A DNA stretch of 64,000 bases from Actinomadura citrea. GTDB taxonomy: Bacteria > Actinomycetota > Actinomycetes > Streptosporangiales > Streptosporangiaceae. The notes beneath the pieces are model-generated. The model made no database searches and was not told where the DNA came from. It worked only from the letters and a program-made list of their open reading frames with translations. Each line of letters opens with the position of its first letter. Positions within the stretch are counted from its first letter, which is position 1. The stretch spans positions 2,852,001-2,916,000 of the forward strand of contig NZ_JACCBT010000001.1 in NCBI RefSeq assembly GCF_013409045.1, given 5' to 3'. Position numbers and translations under genes: made by a program. Below are positions 26,218 through 35,375 of this stretch, in pieces.

Positions 26218-27737
26218 ACGTCCTGCTTCCGCTGCCGTTCGCGCTGCCGCTGCTGGGCGCGGCCCTGGCGATGATCGGCCGTCGTCACCGGTTCTGGCAG
26301 CGGGTGCTCGCGCCGCTCGTCGGGGCGGGGGTGGTGGCGGCCTCCGTGGCGGTGCTGGTCGGCGTGGCGCGGGACGGGGTCGTCGCCGTCCAGGTCGGGG
26401 GCTGGGCGGCCCCGCTCGGCATCACGCTCGTCGCCGACCGGCTGTCGGCGCTGCTGCTCGTGGTGTCCGGCACCGTGCTGCTGGCGATCATGCTGCACGC
26501 GGTGGCGGAGGGCGCGGGCGCGCTGGAGCGCCGGAGCGAGCCGGGGGTGTTCCATCCCGCCTACCTGGCGCTGACCGGCGGCGTCAGCCTGGTGTTCCTC
26601 GCCGGTGACCTGTTCAACCTGTTCGTCGCGTTCGAGGTGATGCTCGCGTCGAGCTACGTGCTCATGACCCTCCAGCCGACGGCCGAGCGCGTCCGGGCGA
26701 GCATGACCTACACGGTCGTCAGCCTCACCTCCTCGATCATGTTCCTCACCGCGCTCGGCCTGACCTACGCGGCGGCCGGAACGGTGAACCTCGCCGACCT
26801 GTCCGAGCGCGTCCCGGGTCTCCCGGCCGGCACCCGCACGGCGCTCGGGCTGCTGTTCCTCGTGGTGTTCGGGATCAAGGGCGCGATCGTTCCGATGCAC
26901 CTGTGGCTGCCCGACGCCTACCCGGCCGCCCTCACCAAGGTCACCGCCGTGTTCGCCGCGCTGCTGACGAAGGCCGCGGTGTACGCGCTCATCCGCGTCG
27001 AGACGCTGGTGTTCCCCCGCGAGCACGGGTCGTGGGTGATGCTCGTCCTCGCCGCCGGGACGATGGTCGTGGGCACCCTCGGCGCGCTGGCGAACGACGA
27101 CATCCACCGGGTGTTCTCGTTCACCCTCGTCGGCCACATCGGCTACATGCTCTTCGGCCTCGCGTTGTTCAGCGTCGCCGGGCTCACCGGGGCCATCCTG
27201 TACCTCGTCCACCACATCGTCGTGCAGGCGACGCTGTTCCTGGTCAGCGACCTGATCCAGGCCCGCACGGGGGAGACGTCGCTGCACCGGCTCGGCGGCC
27301 TCGCCCGCCTGTCGGCCCTGATCGCCGTGCTGTTCTTCATCCCCGCGATGAGCGTGAGCGGGGTGCCGCCGACGTCCGGGTTCGTCGCGAAGCTCGCCCT
27401 CTTCCAGGCGGGCCTCGGGTCGGGACGGCCGCTGGCGTACGCCGTCACGGGCGTCGCGGTGCTCGCGAGCCTCCTCACGCTCATGGCGATGGCGCGGATC
27501 TGGGCGCTCGGGTTCTGGCGCCCCCGCCCGGACGAGGCGGGCGAACCGCCCGCCGCCGAGCCCTACACGCGGGGTGGAGTGCGGGTCATGCAGGCCGTGG
27601 CCGCCGTGATGGTCGCCGGCGGGCTCCTCATCGCCGTGTTCGCCGGGCCGCTGTCGTCCTGGAGCGCGCGCGCCGCGGCCGACCTGGTGGAGCCGTCGGC
27701 CTACCGGCGGGCCGTGCTGGACGGGAGGACACCGTGA
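26214..27737 (+). CDS. mnhD: Mrp antiporter subunit D
   Basis: 507 residues, about 14 transmembrane helices, homologous to the NuoL/M/N proton-translocating subunits. Conserved elements include the FNLFVAFEVMLASSYVL Glu helix, the KGAIVPMHLWLPDAYPAALTKVTAVFAALLTKAAVYAL lysine/His region split over two helices, and NDDIHRVFSFTLVGHIGYM. It carries out proton movement coupled to Na+ export together with subunit A. Overlaps both neighbours by 4 nt. Confidence 0.95.
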   Translation: MNVLLPLPFALPLLGAALAMIGRRHRFWQRVLAPLVGAGVVAASVAVLVGVARDGVVAVQVGGWAAPLGITLVADRLSALLLVVSGTVLLAIMLHAVAEGAGALERRSEPGVFHPAYLALTGGVSLVFLAGDLFNLFVAFEVMLASSYVLMTLQPTAERVRASMTYTVVSLTSSIMFLTALGLTYAAAGTVNLADLSERVPGLPAGTRTALGLLFLVVFGIKGAIVPMHLWLPDAYPAALTKVTAVFAALLTKAAVYALIRVETLVFPREHGSWVMLVLAAGTMVVGTLGALANDDIHRVFSFTLVGHIGYMLFGLALFSVAGLTGAILYLVHHIVVQATLFLVSDLIQARTGETSLHRLGGLARLSALIAVLFFIPAMSVSGVPPTSGFVAKLALFQAGLGSGRPLAYAVTGVAVLASLLTLMAMARIWALGFWRPRPDEAGEPPAAEPYTRGGVRVMQAVAAVMVAGGLLIAVFAGPLSSWSARAAADLVEPSAYRRAVLDGRTP

Positions 27738-28273
27738 GGAGCGCGTTCCGCAGGATCGGCGCCCGGCTGGGCATGGCGGCGTGGCTGCTCGCGGTCTGGG
27801 TGCTGCTGTGGGGACGGGTCGACGCCCTCATCGTCGCCGGCGGCGTCGTCGCGGTGGCCATCGCCTACACGGTGAGCAGGCTGCCCGCCGTCCCGCTCGT
27901 CACCAGGATCCGGCCGCTGCGCCTCGCCGAGGCCGTCGCGGAACTCGCGTGGGACCTGCCGGCGTCGAGCGTCGTCATCGGCTGGCACGCGCTGCGCGCC
28001 CCGCGCCGGGTCAGGGGCGCCGTCGTCGAGGTGAGCGCCCGGACGCGCTCGGAGCTGGTCCTGCTCGCGGTCACGACGAGCATCTCCCTGCGCCCCGGCA
28101 CCCTGCTCGTCGACCTGGACTGGGAGCGGTCGATCCTGCGCATCCACGGCATGCCGGTCCGCGACCGCCGGGAGGCCGACGCCGCGCGGGACGGCGTGAT
28201 GCGCACGGAGCACAGGCTGATGCGCGCCCTCGTGACCCCCGAGGACACAGCGGAGGAGGAGGAACGGAGATGA
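27734..28273 (+). CDS. mnhE: Mrp antiporter subunit E
   Basis: 179 residues from GTG 27734, which overlaps mnhD by 4 nt. The family pattern is two or three N-terminal helices (MAAWLLAVWVLLWGR), then the conserved TTSISLRPGTLLVDLDWERSILRIHGM soluble region typical of MnhE. Needed for assembly and activity of the antiporter. The acidic tail ends in the overlap with mnhF. Confidence 0.93.
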   Translation: MRSAFRRIGARLGMAAWLLAVWVLLWGRVDALIVAGGVVAVAIAYTVSRLPAVPLVTRIRPLRLAEAVAELAWDLPASSVVIGWHALRAPRRVRGAVVEVSARTRSELVLLAVTTSISLRPGTLLVDLDWERSILRIHGMPVRDRREADAARDGVMRTEHRLMRALVTPEDTAEEEERR

Positions 28274-28536
28274 CCGTCGTCTACACCGTCACCATGGTCC
28301 TGCTGGGCGCGGCGATCCTGATGACGGCCGCGCGGCTCGTCCGCGGCCCGACCTCCTTCGACCGGATCATGGCGGTGGACGTCCTGGCGGTCCTGCTGGT
28401 CAGCGGCATCGCGGTGCACTCGGCCGTGTGGGGCGAGCCGGCGCTGTCGACCATCCTGGTGGCCGTCGTGCTGCTGGGGTTCGTCGGCTCGGTCACCGCC
28501 GCCCGCCTCGCCGCGCAGCGGGAGGGGGGCTCGTGA
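28270..28536 (+). CDS. mnhF: Mrp antiporter subunit F
   Basis: 88 residues, three transmembrane helices. The family core RLVRGPTSFDRIMAVDVLAVLLV contains the conserved Asp of MnhF. ATG 28270 overlaps mnhE, and its stop overlaps mnhG. The small size is normal. Confidence 0.93.
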   Translation: MTVVYTVTMVLLGAAILMTAARLVRGPTSFDRIMAVDVLAVLLVSGIAVHSAVWGEPALSTILVAVVLLGFVGSVTAARLAAQREGGS

Positions 28537-28862
28537 CCGCCGGCGACGTCGTCACCGCCGTCCTGCTTCCCGCGGGCGCCGCCTTCTGCGCGGTGGGCGC
28601 GCTCGGCGTGCTGCGGTTCCCCGACCTGCTCACCCGGCTGCACGCCGCGACGAAGCCGCAGACGATCGGGCTCCTGCTCGTCCTCGCGGGTGCCGCGCCG
28701 CAGGCGGGGTCCGTCGCGGCCGCCGCCCCGCTGCTGCTGGTCGCGGTCTTCCAACTGCTCACCGCGCCCGTCGCCGCCCAGACGATCGGCGCCGCCGCCT
28801 ACCGCGCCGGCGTCCTCGACCGGTCCGTCCTCACCATCGACGACACGGGCCGCGATCCCTGA
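28533..28862 (+). CDS. mnhG: Mrp antiporter subunit G
   Basis: 109 residues, three transmembrane helices. GVLRFPDLLTRLHAATKPQTIGLLLVLAG is the family signature. GTG 28533 overlaps mnhF by 4 nt. It is the last subunit, completing the A(B)-C-D-E-F-G set; the operon then meets the convergent siderophore-interacting gene with a 6-nt gap. Confidence 0.94.
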   Translation: MTAGDVVTAVLLPAGAAFCAVGALGVLRFPDLLTRLHAATKPQTIGLLLVLAGAAPQAGSVAAAAPLLLVAVFQLLTAPVAAQTIGAAAYRAGVLDRSVLTIDDTGRDP

Positions 28863-28868
28863 CCCCGC

Positions 28869-29702
28869 TCACTCCTCGGTGGCGGGGCTGCCGCCGGCGA
28901 CGACCTCGGCGAGCAGGTCCTCCTCGGTGGCGCCGCGCCGCCAGTAGCCGGTGAAGGTGACGGCGCGGCGGTCCAGGCCGCGCTCGTTCACCAGGTGCCG
29001 CCGCAGCGCCTTGACCGCGGCGGACTCGCCCGCGATCCACGCGTACGCGCCGTCGGGGATCTCCGCCGCGCGCACCGCGTCCAGCAGGCCGCCCGGGGCG
29101 ACCCAGGAGATCCGCGCGCCGGACGCGGTCGGCAGGTCCTGCCGGTCGCCGGGGTCCGGGACGTCGATCCAGACCTGCGCGGACGTCCCGGCGGGGAGCC
29201 AGGCGAGGTTGCCGGCGATGGCGGGCAGCGCGGTCAGGTCGCCCGCCATCACGACCGGGGCGCCGGGCGGCGGGCGGAAGTCGTAGCCGCCGTTGTCGGG
29301 GCCGGTCGGGCCGAGGACGGTGACGCGGTCGCCCGCGCGCGCCGCCGCGGCCCAGCGGGCGGCCGGACCGGACGCGCCGTCCATGTGCAGCGCGAAGTCG
29401 ACGTCCAGCTCGCCGGGGCGCTTGCCGCGGACGGTGTAGGACCGCATGATGCCGCGCACGGCCGGGTCCAGCGCCCGCCAGTCGGCGAACCACGTGTCGC
29501 CGTCGCTTCCGCGCGGCATCACGGGGGCGTCCTGGTGCGGGTGCGGCAGGAATATCTTGAAGCGCTGGTCGCGCCCGCCGGTGACGAAGCCGTCCACGGA
29601 CTCTCCGCCGAAGGTGATCCGCACCATGGACGGGCCGAGCCGCTCGGACCGCAGGACGTGCAGGTCGAAGAAGGCGAACGGGTGCGCCGGGGTCCTCGCC
29701 AT
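28869..29702 (-). CDS. Siderophore-interacting protein (FAD/NADPH ferric-siderophore reductase)
   Basis: 277 residues, cytoplasmic, of the SIP/ViuB family that reduces iron in imported ferric siderophores to release it. The FAD-binding RSYTVRGKRPGELDVDFALH segment is typical (R-S-Y-T flavin motif), followed by GPTGPDNGGY and a C-terminal SIP domain (YAWIAGESAAVKALRRHLVNERGLDR, ending GYWRRGATEED). The 8-nt gap to the upstream substrate-binding gene supports co-transcription from the DtxR-controlled promoter. Confidence 0.92.
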   Translation of the reverse strand: MARTPAHPFAFFDLHVLRSERLGPSMVRITFGGESVDGFVTGGRDQRFKIFLPHPHQDAPVMPRGSDGDTWFADWRALDPAVRGIMRSYTVRGKRPGELDVDFALHMDGASGPAARWAAAARAGDRVTVLGPTGPDNGGYDFRPPPGAPVVMAGDLTALPAIAGNLAWLPAGTSAQVWIDVPDPGDRQDLPTASGARISWVAPGGLLDAVRAAEIPDGAYAWIAGESAAVKALRRHLVNERGLDRRAVTFTGYWRRGATEEDLLAEVVAGGSPATEE

Positions 29703-29709
29703 CGCGGCC

Positions 29710-30738
29710 TCAGCCCGCCTTCTTCGCGGACCGGATGGACGCGGCGAGCGCTTCGAGGATCGGGGCGCAGCCCTCGTAGGAGAAGCGGGGCTCGGGCTGC
29801 CACGCGATGACCTGCCCCGCCTTCACCGCGGGCAGGTCCTTCCAGGACGGCTTGGAGCCGAGGTCCTTCGGCTGGAGCGCCTGCGTGCGGGAGTCGAGCA
29901 TGATGACGTCGGCCTTGTACTTGTCGGCGTTCTCCCAGCTCAGATTCTCGAAGTAGCCCTCCTTGCTCAGCTTGTCCGGCACGATCAGGTCGACGCCGAG
30001 CTCCTTGAAGTAGATGAGGTCGGTGTTCTTGCCCGGGCTGGAGGCGTAGAAGAGGTCGGGGCTCGCGGACGCCGCCAGCACCTTCAGCCCCGGCTTGGCC
30101 CTGGCAGCCGCGCGCAGCGCCTCGGCCGCCTTGTCGAACCGGGCCTTGGCGGCGGTGACCTTCGCCGACTTCAGGTCGGCTCCGAGCGCGGCGGCGAGGG
30201 CGGCGGTCCGCTCGATGGGTTTCGGCAGCGCGACGGCACCGGCGGAGACGGCGACCGAGTCCGCCAACGCGAAGATCTTGTCCTTGCTCTCGGCCGGGAC
30301 GTAGAACAGGTCGCCCGGCAGGAACATGTTGTCGACGAGCAGGTCGGGGCGCAGCGCGGCGTACTTCTCGATGTTGAACTCGCCGTAGGCGTTGCCGATG
30401 ATCTCCAGGCGGTCGACGGGCAGGTTCCCGGCCTGGGGGTCGGGCTTGCCGTCCTTGAGCTTCGTCGGGCCGAACACGCCGACGATCTGGCGGTCGACGC
30501 CGAAGTCGTAGAGGGCGGCGGCGGTGCCGACGTAGCCGACGACCCGCTGCGGGCGCGCCTTGAGCCGCACCCGCGTGCCGCGGTCGTCGGTGAACGTCCA
30601 GGCGCCGCCGCCCGGCGAGGCCGTGCCGCCCGCGTCGTCACCGCCTCCGCACGCGCTGATGAGCGCCCCGAGGGCGAGGGCGCCGCCCGCGCCGAGCAGG
30701 CCGCGGCGGGTGAGGTGCTGTGCCCCGATGTTCGACAT
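29710..30738 (-). CDS. Iron-siderophore ABC transporter substrate-binding lipoprotein
   Basis: 342 residues of the FepB/FecB class III binding-protein family. The N terminus combines a twin-arginine motif (TRRGLLGAGGALALGALISAC) with a lipobox Cys, so it is a Tat-type lipoprotein. Two Rossmann-like lobes follow, joined by a long helix, with ALRPDLLVDNMF and the end EPRFSYEGCAPILEALAAS. It delivers a ferric-siderophore to the two permeases encoded divergently across a 134-nt region that contains the DtxR box. Ligand identity is not predictable. Confidence 0.92.
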   Translation of the reverse strand: MSNIGAQHLTRRGLLGAGGALALGALISACGGGDDAGGTASPGGGAWTFTDDRGTRVRLKARPQRVVGYVGTAAALYDFGVDRQIVGVFGPTKLKDGKPDPQAGNLPVDRLEIIGNAYGEFNIEKYAALRPDLLVDNMFLPGDLFYVPAESKDKIFALADSVAVSAGAVALPKPIERTAALAAALGADLKSAKVTAAKARFDKAAEALRAAARAKPGLKVLAASASPDLFYASSPGKNTDLIYFKELGVDLIVPDKLSKEGYFENLSWENADKYKADVIMLDSRTQALQPKDLGSKPSWKDLPAVKAGQVIAWQPEPRFSYEGCAPILEALAASIRSAKKAG

Positions 30739-30792
30739 CTCCGACGTTCTCCCAAATCAAGTTGCCTGGCCGGATGGTCGGCCGATGGGAGC

Positions 30793-30811
30793 TTAGGTTA
30801 ACCTAACCTAA
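30793..30811. promoter_or_regulatory. DtxR/IdeR iron box, near-perfect, divergent siderophore genes
   Basis: TTAGGTTAACCTAACCTAA matches the consensus TTAGGTTAGGCTAACCTAA at 17 of 19 positions (differences at positions 9-10). It sits between the divergent binding-protein and permease genes and can control both. Confidence 0.9.
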
Positions 30812-30872
30812 GATCTTGTCCAGAGCGGGGACCGTCACGAGGTCCCCGGCCGTCCCCCCCGGAGCCCGCCAC

Positions 30873-31922
30873 GTGTTGACGACGACGTCGCCGCCGGTCA
30901 CGCCGCCCGCGGAGCCGGCGTCCGCCCGGCGCCCGCCGGGCGCGCGGTGGGCCGCCGGTCTCGCCGGCGCGGTGCTCCTCCTGCTCGCCACCGTCGTGCT
31001 GAGCCTCGGGGTCGGAGCGAAGCCGCTGCCGGTCGGCCAGGTCTGGGACGGCCTGTTCCACTCCGACTCGGCGGCGTACACGCTCGTCCGCGAGATGCGC
31101 CTGCCGCGCACCCTGCTCGGGCTCCTCGCGGGAACGGCGCTCGGCCTCGGCGGCGCGGTGATGCAGTCGCTCACCCGCAACCCGCTCGCCGACCCCGGCC
31201 TGCTCGGCATCAACGCGGGCGCCGCCGCCGCGGTCGTGTCGGCCATCTCCTTCCTCGGCGTCACCTCGTTCACCGGGTTCGTGTGGTTCGCGTTCGCCGG
31301 CGCGGGCGCCGTCGCGATGCTGCTCTACGCGGTCGGCGGCGGGCGCGCGGCCACCCCGGCCCGGCTCGCCCTCGCCGGGTCCGCGCTGAACGCCGCGCTC
31401 TTCTCCTACGTGAACGCGGTGCAGCTCCTCGACACCGCGTCCCTCGACCGGATGCGCTTCTGGACGGTGGGGTCGCTCGCCTCCGCGCAGGGCTACACCG
31501 TCGTCCGCGTCGCGCCGTTCGTCCTGGTCGGGCTGGTGGCGGCGCTGCTGCTGGCGCGCCCGCTGAACGCGATGGCGATGGGGGAGGACGCGGCCCGCGG
31601 TCTCGGCGCCGACCCCGGACGGGTCCGGATCGCCGCGGTCGTCACCGTCACGCTGCTGTGCGGCGCGGCGACGGCTGCGTGCGGGCCGATCATCTTCGTC
31701 GGGCTGATGGTGCCGCACCTCGTCCGCGCCCTGACCGGCCCCGACCTGCGCCGGCTGATCCCGTACTGCGCGGTCCTCTCGCCCGCCCTGATGCTCGCCG
31801 CGGACGTCCTCGGGCGCGTCGTGGTGCGCCCGTCCGAGCTCCAGGTCGGGGTCGTGATGGTGGTCGCCGGCGGGCCGGTCTTCCTCTACTTCGTCCGGCG
31901 GCCCAGGAGGTCCCTGTCATGA
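30873..31922 (+). CDS. FecCD-type siderophore ABC permease (first)
   Basis: 349 residues with 8-10 transmembrane helices of the BtuC/FecD fold. Typical elements are RLPRTLLGLLAGTALGLGGAVMQSLTRNPLADPGLLGINAGA and the ATPase-contacting GPIIFVGLMVPHLVRALTGPDLR. GTG 30873 has GGAG 8 nt upstream; the upstream in-frame TTG at 30816 overlaps the promoter region and has no ribosome site. It pairs with the next permease, overlapping it by 4 nt. Confidence 0.92.
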   Translation: MLTTTSPPVTPPAEPASARRPPGARWAAGLAGAVLLLLATVVLSLGVGAKPLPVGQVWDGLFHSDSAAYTLVREMRLPRTLLGLLAGTALGLGGAVMQSLTRNPLADPGLLGINAGAAAAVVSAISFLGVTSFTGFVWFAFAGAGAVAMLLYAVGGGRAATPARLALAGSALNAALFSYVNAVQLLDTASLDRMRFWTVGSLASAQGYTVVRVAPFVLVGLVAALLLARPLNAMAMGEDAARGLGADPGRVRIAAVVTVTLLCGAATAACGPIIFVGLMVPHLVRALTGPDLRRLIPYCAVLSPALMLAADVLGRVVVRPSELQVGVVMVVAGGPVFLYFVRRPRRSLS

Positions 31923-33016
31923 GCGGAGCGAACCGGGGGGTGTGGAGGGCCGTCCCCTCGCGAGGAGCACCGGGCAGGGGGCCGCACTTCGCCGTCGTCC
32001 GGACGCCCGCGGTGTCGTTCCGGTTCCGGCCGCGGGCCCTCGTCGTCGCGGGGATCTGCCTCGCGGTGGCGCTCGGGACGGGCGTGCTCCTCATCGGCAG
32101 CGGCGACTTCCCGATGAGCCCCGCCGACGTCGTGCGGACCCTGGCCGGGCAGGGGTCGCCCGCCGACTCCCTCATCGTGAACGAGATCCGGCTGCCGCGC
32201 GTCGCGGCCGGGCTGGCGGTCGGCGCCGCGCTCGGGCTGGCGGGCGCGATCTTCCAGTCGCTGGTCCGCAACCCGCTCGGCAGCCCCGACATCCTCGGCT
32301 TCAGCCAGGGCGCCGCGACCGGCGTCCTCGCCGTGATCGTGCTGACCGGCGCGGGCAGCGTCGCGGTCGCGGCCGGCGCGGCCGGCGGCGGCCTGCTGAC
32401 CGGCCTGGTCGTGTACCTGGTGGCCGGCCGGCACGGCGCGCACGGGCAGCGGCTCATCCTCGTCGGCATCGGCGTCGCCGCGATCCTCACCGGCGTCAAC
32501 GGCTACCTGATCACCCAGGCGGAGATCACCGAAGCGGCCCGCGCCGTGCTGTGGCTGACCGGCAGCCTGGACGGCCGCGACTGGGCGGACGCCGCGCCCG
32601 TCATCGCGGCGCTCGCCGTGCTCGGCCCGCTCGTCCTCGTCGGCTGCGGGCGGGCGCTGCGGATGCTGGAGATGGGCGACGACGCGGCGCACGGACTCGG
32701 CGTGCCCATCGAGCGGGTCCGGGTGCTGCTGCTGGCCGCGGCCGTGCTGCTGACCGCGCTCGCCGCGGCGGCGGCCGGGCCGGTCTCGTTCGTCGCGCTG
32801 ACCGCGCCGCAGCTCGCCCGCCGCCTCACCCGCACGGCCGGCCCCAACCTGCTGCCGGCGGCCTGCATGGGCGCCGCGCTGCTGGCGGCCGCCGACTGGG
32901 CGGCGCAGCGCGGCTTCCCCGGCCACCAGCTCCCGGTCGGCGTGGTGACCGGGCTGCTCGGCGGCGGGTATCTGGTCTGGCTCCTCGTGACCGAACGCAA
33001 GACGGGACGGATGTGA
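31919..33016 (+). CDS. FecCD-type siderophore ABC permease (second)
   Basis: 365 residues, same fold as its partner. VNEIRLPRVAAGLAVGAALGLAGAIFQSLVRNPLGSPDILGF and GPVSFVALTAPQLARRLTRTAGPNLLPAACMGAALL are characteristic. An Arg/Gly/Pro-rich ~25-residue N-terminal extension precedes the first helix. ATG 31919 overlaps the upstream permease stop. The two permeases form a heterodimer channel, as in FepD-FepG. Confidence 0.92.
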   Translation: MSGANRGVWRAVPSRGAPGRGPHFAVVRTPAVSFRFRPRALVVAGICLAVALGTGVLLIGSGDFPMSPADVVRTLAGQGSPADSLIVNEIRLPRVAAGLAVGAALGLAGAIFQSLVRNPLGSPDILGFSQGAATGVLAVIVLTGAGSVAVAAGAAGGGLLTGLVVYLVAGRHGAHGQRLILVGIGVAAILTGVNGYLITQAEITEAARAVLWLTGSLDGRDWADAAPVIAALAVLGPLVLVGCGRALRMLEMGDDAAHGLGVPIERVRVLLLAAAVLLTALAAAAAGPVSFVALTAPQLARRLTRTAGPNLLPAACMGAALLAAADWAAQRGFPGHQLPVGVVTGLLGGGYLVWLLVTERKTGRM

Positions 33017-33825
33017 TGAAGGACGCGACCGCGCGGCTCGCCGGCACCGGGCTCACCCTGGCCTACGACAAGCGCACCATCGCCGAGGACCTCGACGTGG
33101 CGGTACCGGAGGGCTCGTTCACGGTGATCGTGGGCCCGAACGCGTGCGGCAAGTCGACGCTGCTGCGCGCCCTGGCGCGGATCCTCAAGCCCTCCGCCGG
33201 GACGGTCGTGCTGGACGGCCGTCCCATCGCCGACTGGCCCGCCAAGAAGCTGGCGCGGACGCTCGGGCTGCTGCCGCAGTCGTCCATCGCGCCGGAGGGC
33301 ATCACGGTCGCCGACCTCGTCTCGCGCGGCCGGTACCCGCACCAGAGCCTGCTGCGGCAGTGGTCCAGGGAGGACGAGCGGGTCGTCGCCGAGTCGATGG
33401 CCGCGACCGGCGTCGGGGACCTCGCCGACCGGCACGTGGACGAGCTGTCGGGCGGGCAGCGGCAGCGGGTCTGGATCGCCATGGTGCTCGCCCAGCAGAC
33501 GCCGCTGCTGCTGCTGGACGAGCCGACGACCTATCTCGACATCGCGCACCAGATCGAGGTGCTCGACCTGTGCGCGCGGCTGCACGAGGAGGGCAGGACG
33601 GTCGTCGCCGTCCTGCATGATCTCAATCACGCCGCCCGCTACGCCACGCACATGATCGCGATGCGGGACGGCCGGATCGCGGCGGAGGGCGACCCGTCCG
33701 CCGTCGTCACCGCCGACCTGGTGGAGCAGGTCTTCCGGCTGCCGTGCCGGGTGATCGACTGTCCGGAGACCGGGACCCCGCTGGTCGTCCCGGCGGCCCG
33801 CGCCCGCATCGCGGCGCCGAACTGA
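33016..33825 (+). CDS. Siderophore ABC transporter ATPase (FepC-like)
   Basis: 269 residues. Walker A GPNACGKSTLLRAL (Ala-Cys replaces the usual Gly-Ala), signature ELSGGQRQRVWIAMVLAQQ, Walker B LLLLDEPTTYLDI and the switch His in VLHDLNHAARY. It energises the FecCD permeases. It starts at 33016, sharing one base with the preceding stop. The C-terminal regulatory tail PCRVIDCPETGTPLVVP is typical. Confidence 0.95.
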   Translation: MKDATARLAGTGLTLAYDKRTIAEDLDVAVPEGSFTVIVGPNACGKSTLLRALARILKPSAGTVVLDGRPIADWPAKKLARTLGLLPQSSIAPEGITVADLVSRGRYPHQSLLRQWSREDERVVAESMAATGVGDLADRHVDELSGGQRQRVWIAMVLAQQTPLLLLDEPTTYLDIAHQIEVLDLCARLHEEGRTVVAVLHDLNHAARYATHMIAMRDGRIAAEGDPSAVVTADLVEQVFRLPCRVIDCPETGTPLVVPAARARIAAPN

Positions 33826-33858
33826 GGCGCCCGCGCCGGGCGGGGGCACGCCCGGAAT

Positions 33859-33893
33859 CGTTGTAGCCTCCTAATGGTTGTAGGGCTATAACG
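33859..33893. promoter_or_regulatory. Candidate MarR operator upstream of the MFS exporter
   Basis: Inverted repeat CGTTGTAGCC / GGCTATAACG, with 9 of 10 positions complementary and 15 nt between arms, 13 nt before the MFS start. A MarR gene lies in the same operon, so autoregulation is plausible. Confidence 0.5.
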
Positions 33894-33905
33894 ATTGGAG
33901 GCGGC

Positions 33906-35375
33906 GTGCCCGAACTCAGTCCCCGGCGCCGGCTGGCGGTGCTGGCCATCTGCTGCCTGAGCCTGCTCATCGTCAGCCTGGACAACACGATCCTCAACGT
34001 CGCGCTCCCGTCGCTGCAGCGCGACTTCCACAGCTCGCTGTCGGGCCTGCAGTGGACGATCGACGCGTACCTGATCGTCCTGGCGTCCCTGCTGCTCCTG
34101 TCCGGCTCCACCGCCGACCGGATCGGGCGGCGCCGCGTGTTCCAGGCGGGACTCGCGCTGTTCTCCGTCGGGTCGGTGCTGTGCAGCCTCGCGCCGTCCC
34201 TCGACCTGCTCGTCGCCGCCCGCGTGGTGCAGGCGGTCGGCGGGTCCATGCTCAACCCGGTCGCGATGTCGATCATCACGAACGTGTTCACCGGGCCGCG
34301 CGAGCGGGCCCGCGCCATCGGCGTGTGGGGCGCCGTCGTCGGGCTCAGCATGGCGATGGGACCGCTCGTCGGCGGGCTGCTGGTCGACTCGGTCGGCTGG
34401 CGGTCGATCTTCTGGCTGAACGTGCCGATCGGGCTGGCCGCGCTCGTGCTGACCGCGCTGTTCGTCCCCGAGTCGCGCGCACCGCGCCCGCGCCGCCCCG
34501 ATCCGCTCGGCCAGGCGTTCATGATCCTGCTGCTCGGGACGCTGACCTACGCGATCATCGAGGTGCCCGGCCGCGGCCTGGCCGACCCGGCCGTCTCCGG
34601 CGCCGCGATCGTGGCCGCCGCGTCCCTCGCCGGGTTCGTCGTGCACGCCCTGCGCACCCCCGAGCCGCTGATCGACCTGCGCTTCTTCCGCAGCGTCCCG
34701 TTCTCCGGAGCGACCGTCATCGCGGTCAGCGGGTTCGCCGCGCTCGGCGGGTTCCTCTTCCTCAACACCCTCTACCTGCAGAACGTGCGCGGGCTGTCGG
34801 CGCTGCACGCGGGGCTGTTCCTGCTGCCGATGGCGGCGATGACCGCCGCGGCCGCCCCGCTGTCGGGACGGCTCGTCGGGAGCCGCGGCCCGCGGCTCCC
34901 GCTCCAGATCGCGGGGGCGGCGATGCTCGCCAGCGGCCTGCTGTTCGCCGCGTTCGACGCCGAGACCGGCGATGTCACGCTGTTCGCCGCGTACGTGTTG
35001 TTCGGGCTCGGGTTCGGCATGCTGAACTCGCCCATCACGAACACGGCCGTGTCGGGGATGCCGCGCGCCCAGGCGGGCGTCGCCGCGGCGGTCGCCTCCA
35101 CCAGCCGGCAGATCGGGCAGGCGCTCGGCGTCGCGGTGATCGGCGCCGTGCTGGCCGCCGGGACGTCCGCGGCGCACCCCGCCGCGCCTGCCTTCGTGTC
35201 GGCCGCCCGACCGGCATACTGGATCCTCGCCGGATGCGCAGCCGCCGTCCTGGTGCTGGGCACCGCCACCACGGGCCGGCGGGCCGCCCGAAGCGCGGCG
35301 CGCACGGCCGGCCTGTTCGGCGGCGACGAGCCGGCGCCGGACGCACGCGAGGTGACGGGAGCGAGCGCGCGATGA
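33906..35375 (+). CDS. MFS multidrug exporter, DHA2 (EmrB/QacA) family, 14 TM
   Basis: 489 residues with 14 predicted helices. The motifs fit DHA2 drug:H+ antiporters: LDNTILNVALPSLQRDF (motif D1), the cytoplasmic loop SGSTADRIGRRRVFQAG (motif A), and GAVVGLSMAMGPLVGGLLVD (motif C, the antiporter signature). Start GTG 33906 follows GATTGGAGG. Its stop overlaps a MarR regulator gene by 4 nt. Substrate not determined. Confidence 0.92.
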   Translation: MPELSPRRRLAVLAICCLSLLIVSLDNTILNVALPSLQRDFHSSLSGLQWTIDAYLIVLASLLLLSGSTADRIGRRRVFQAGLALFSVGSVLCSLAPSLDLLVAARVVQAVGGSMLNPVAMSIITNVFTGPRERARAIGVWGAVVGLSMAMGPLVGGLLVDSVGWRSIFWLNVPIGLAALVLTALFVPESRAPRPRRPDPLGQAFMILLLGTLTYAIIEVPGRGLADPAVSGAAIVAAASLAGFVVHALRTPEPLIDLRFFRSVPFSGATVIAVSGFAALGGFLFLNTLYLQNVRGLSALHAGLFLLPMAAMTAAAAPLSGRLVGSRGPRLPLQIAGAAMLASGLLFAAFDAETGDVTLFAAYVLFGLGFGMLNSPITNTAVSGMPRAQAGVAAAVASTSRQIGQALGVAVIGAVLAAGTSAAHPAAPAFVSAARPAYWILAGCAAAVLVLGTATTGRRAARSAARTAGLFGGDEPAPDAREVTGASAR

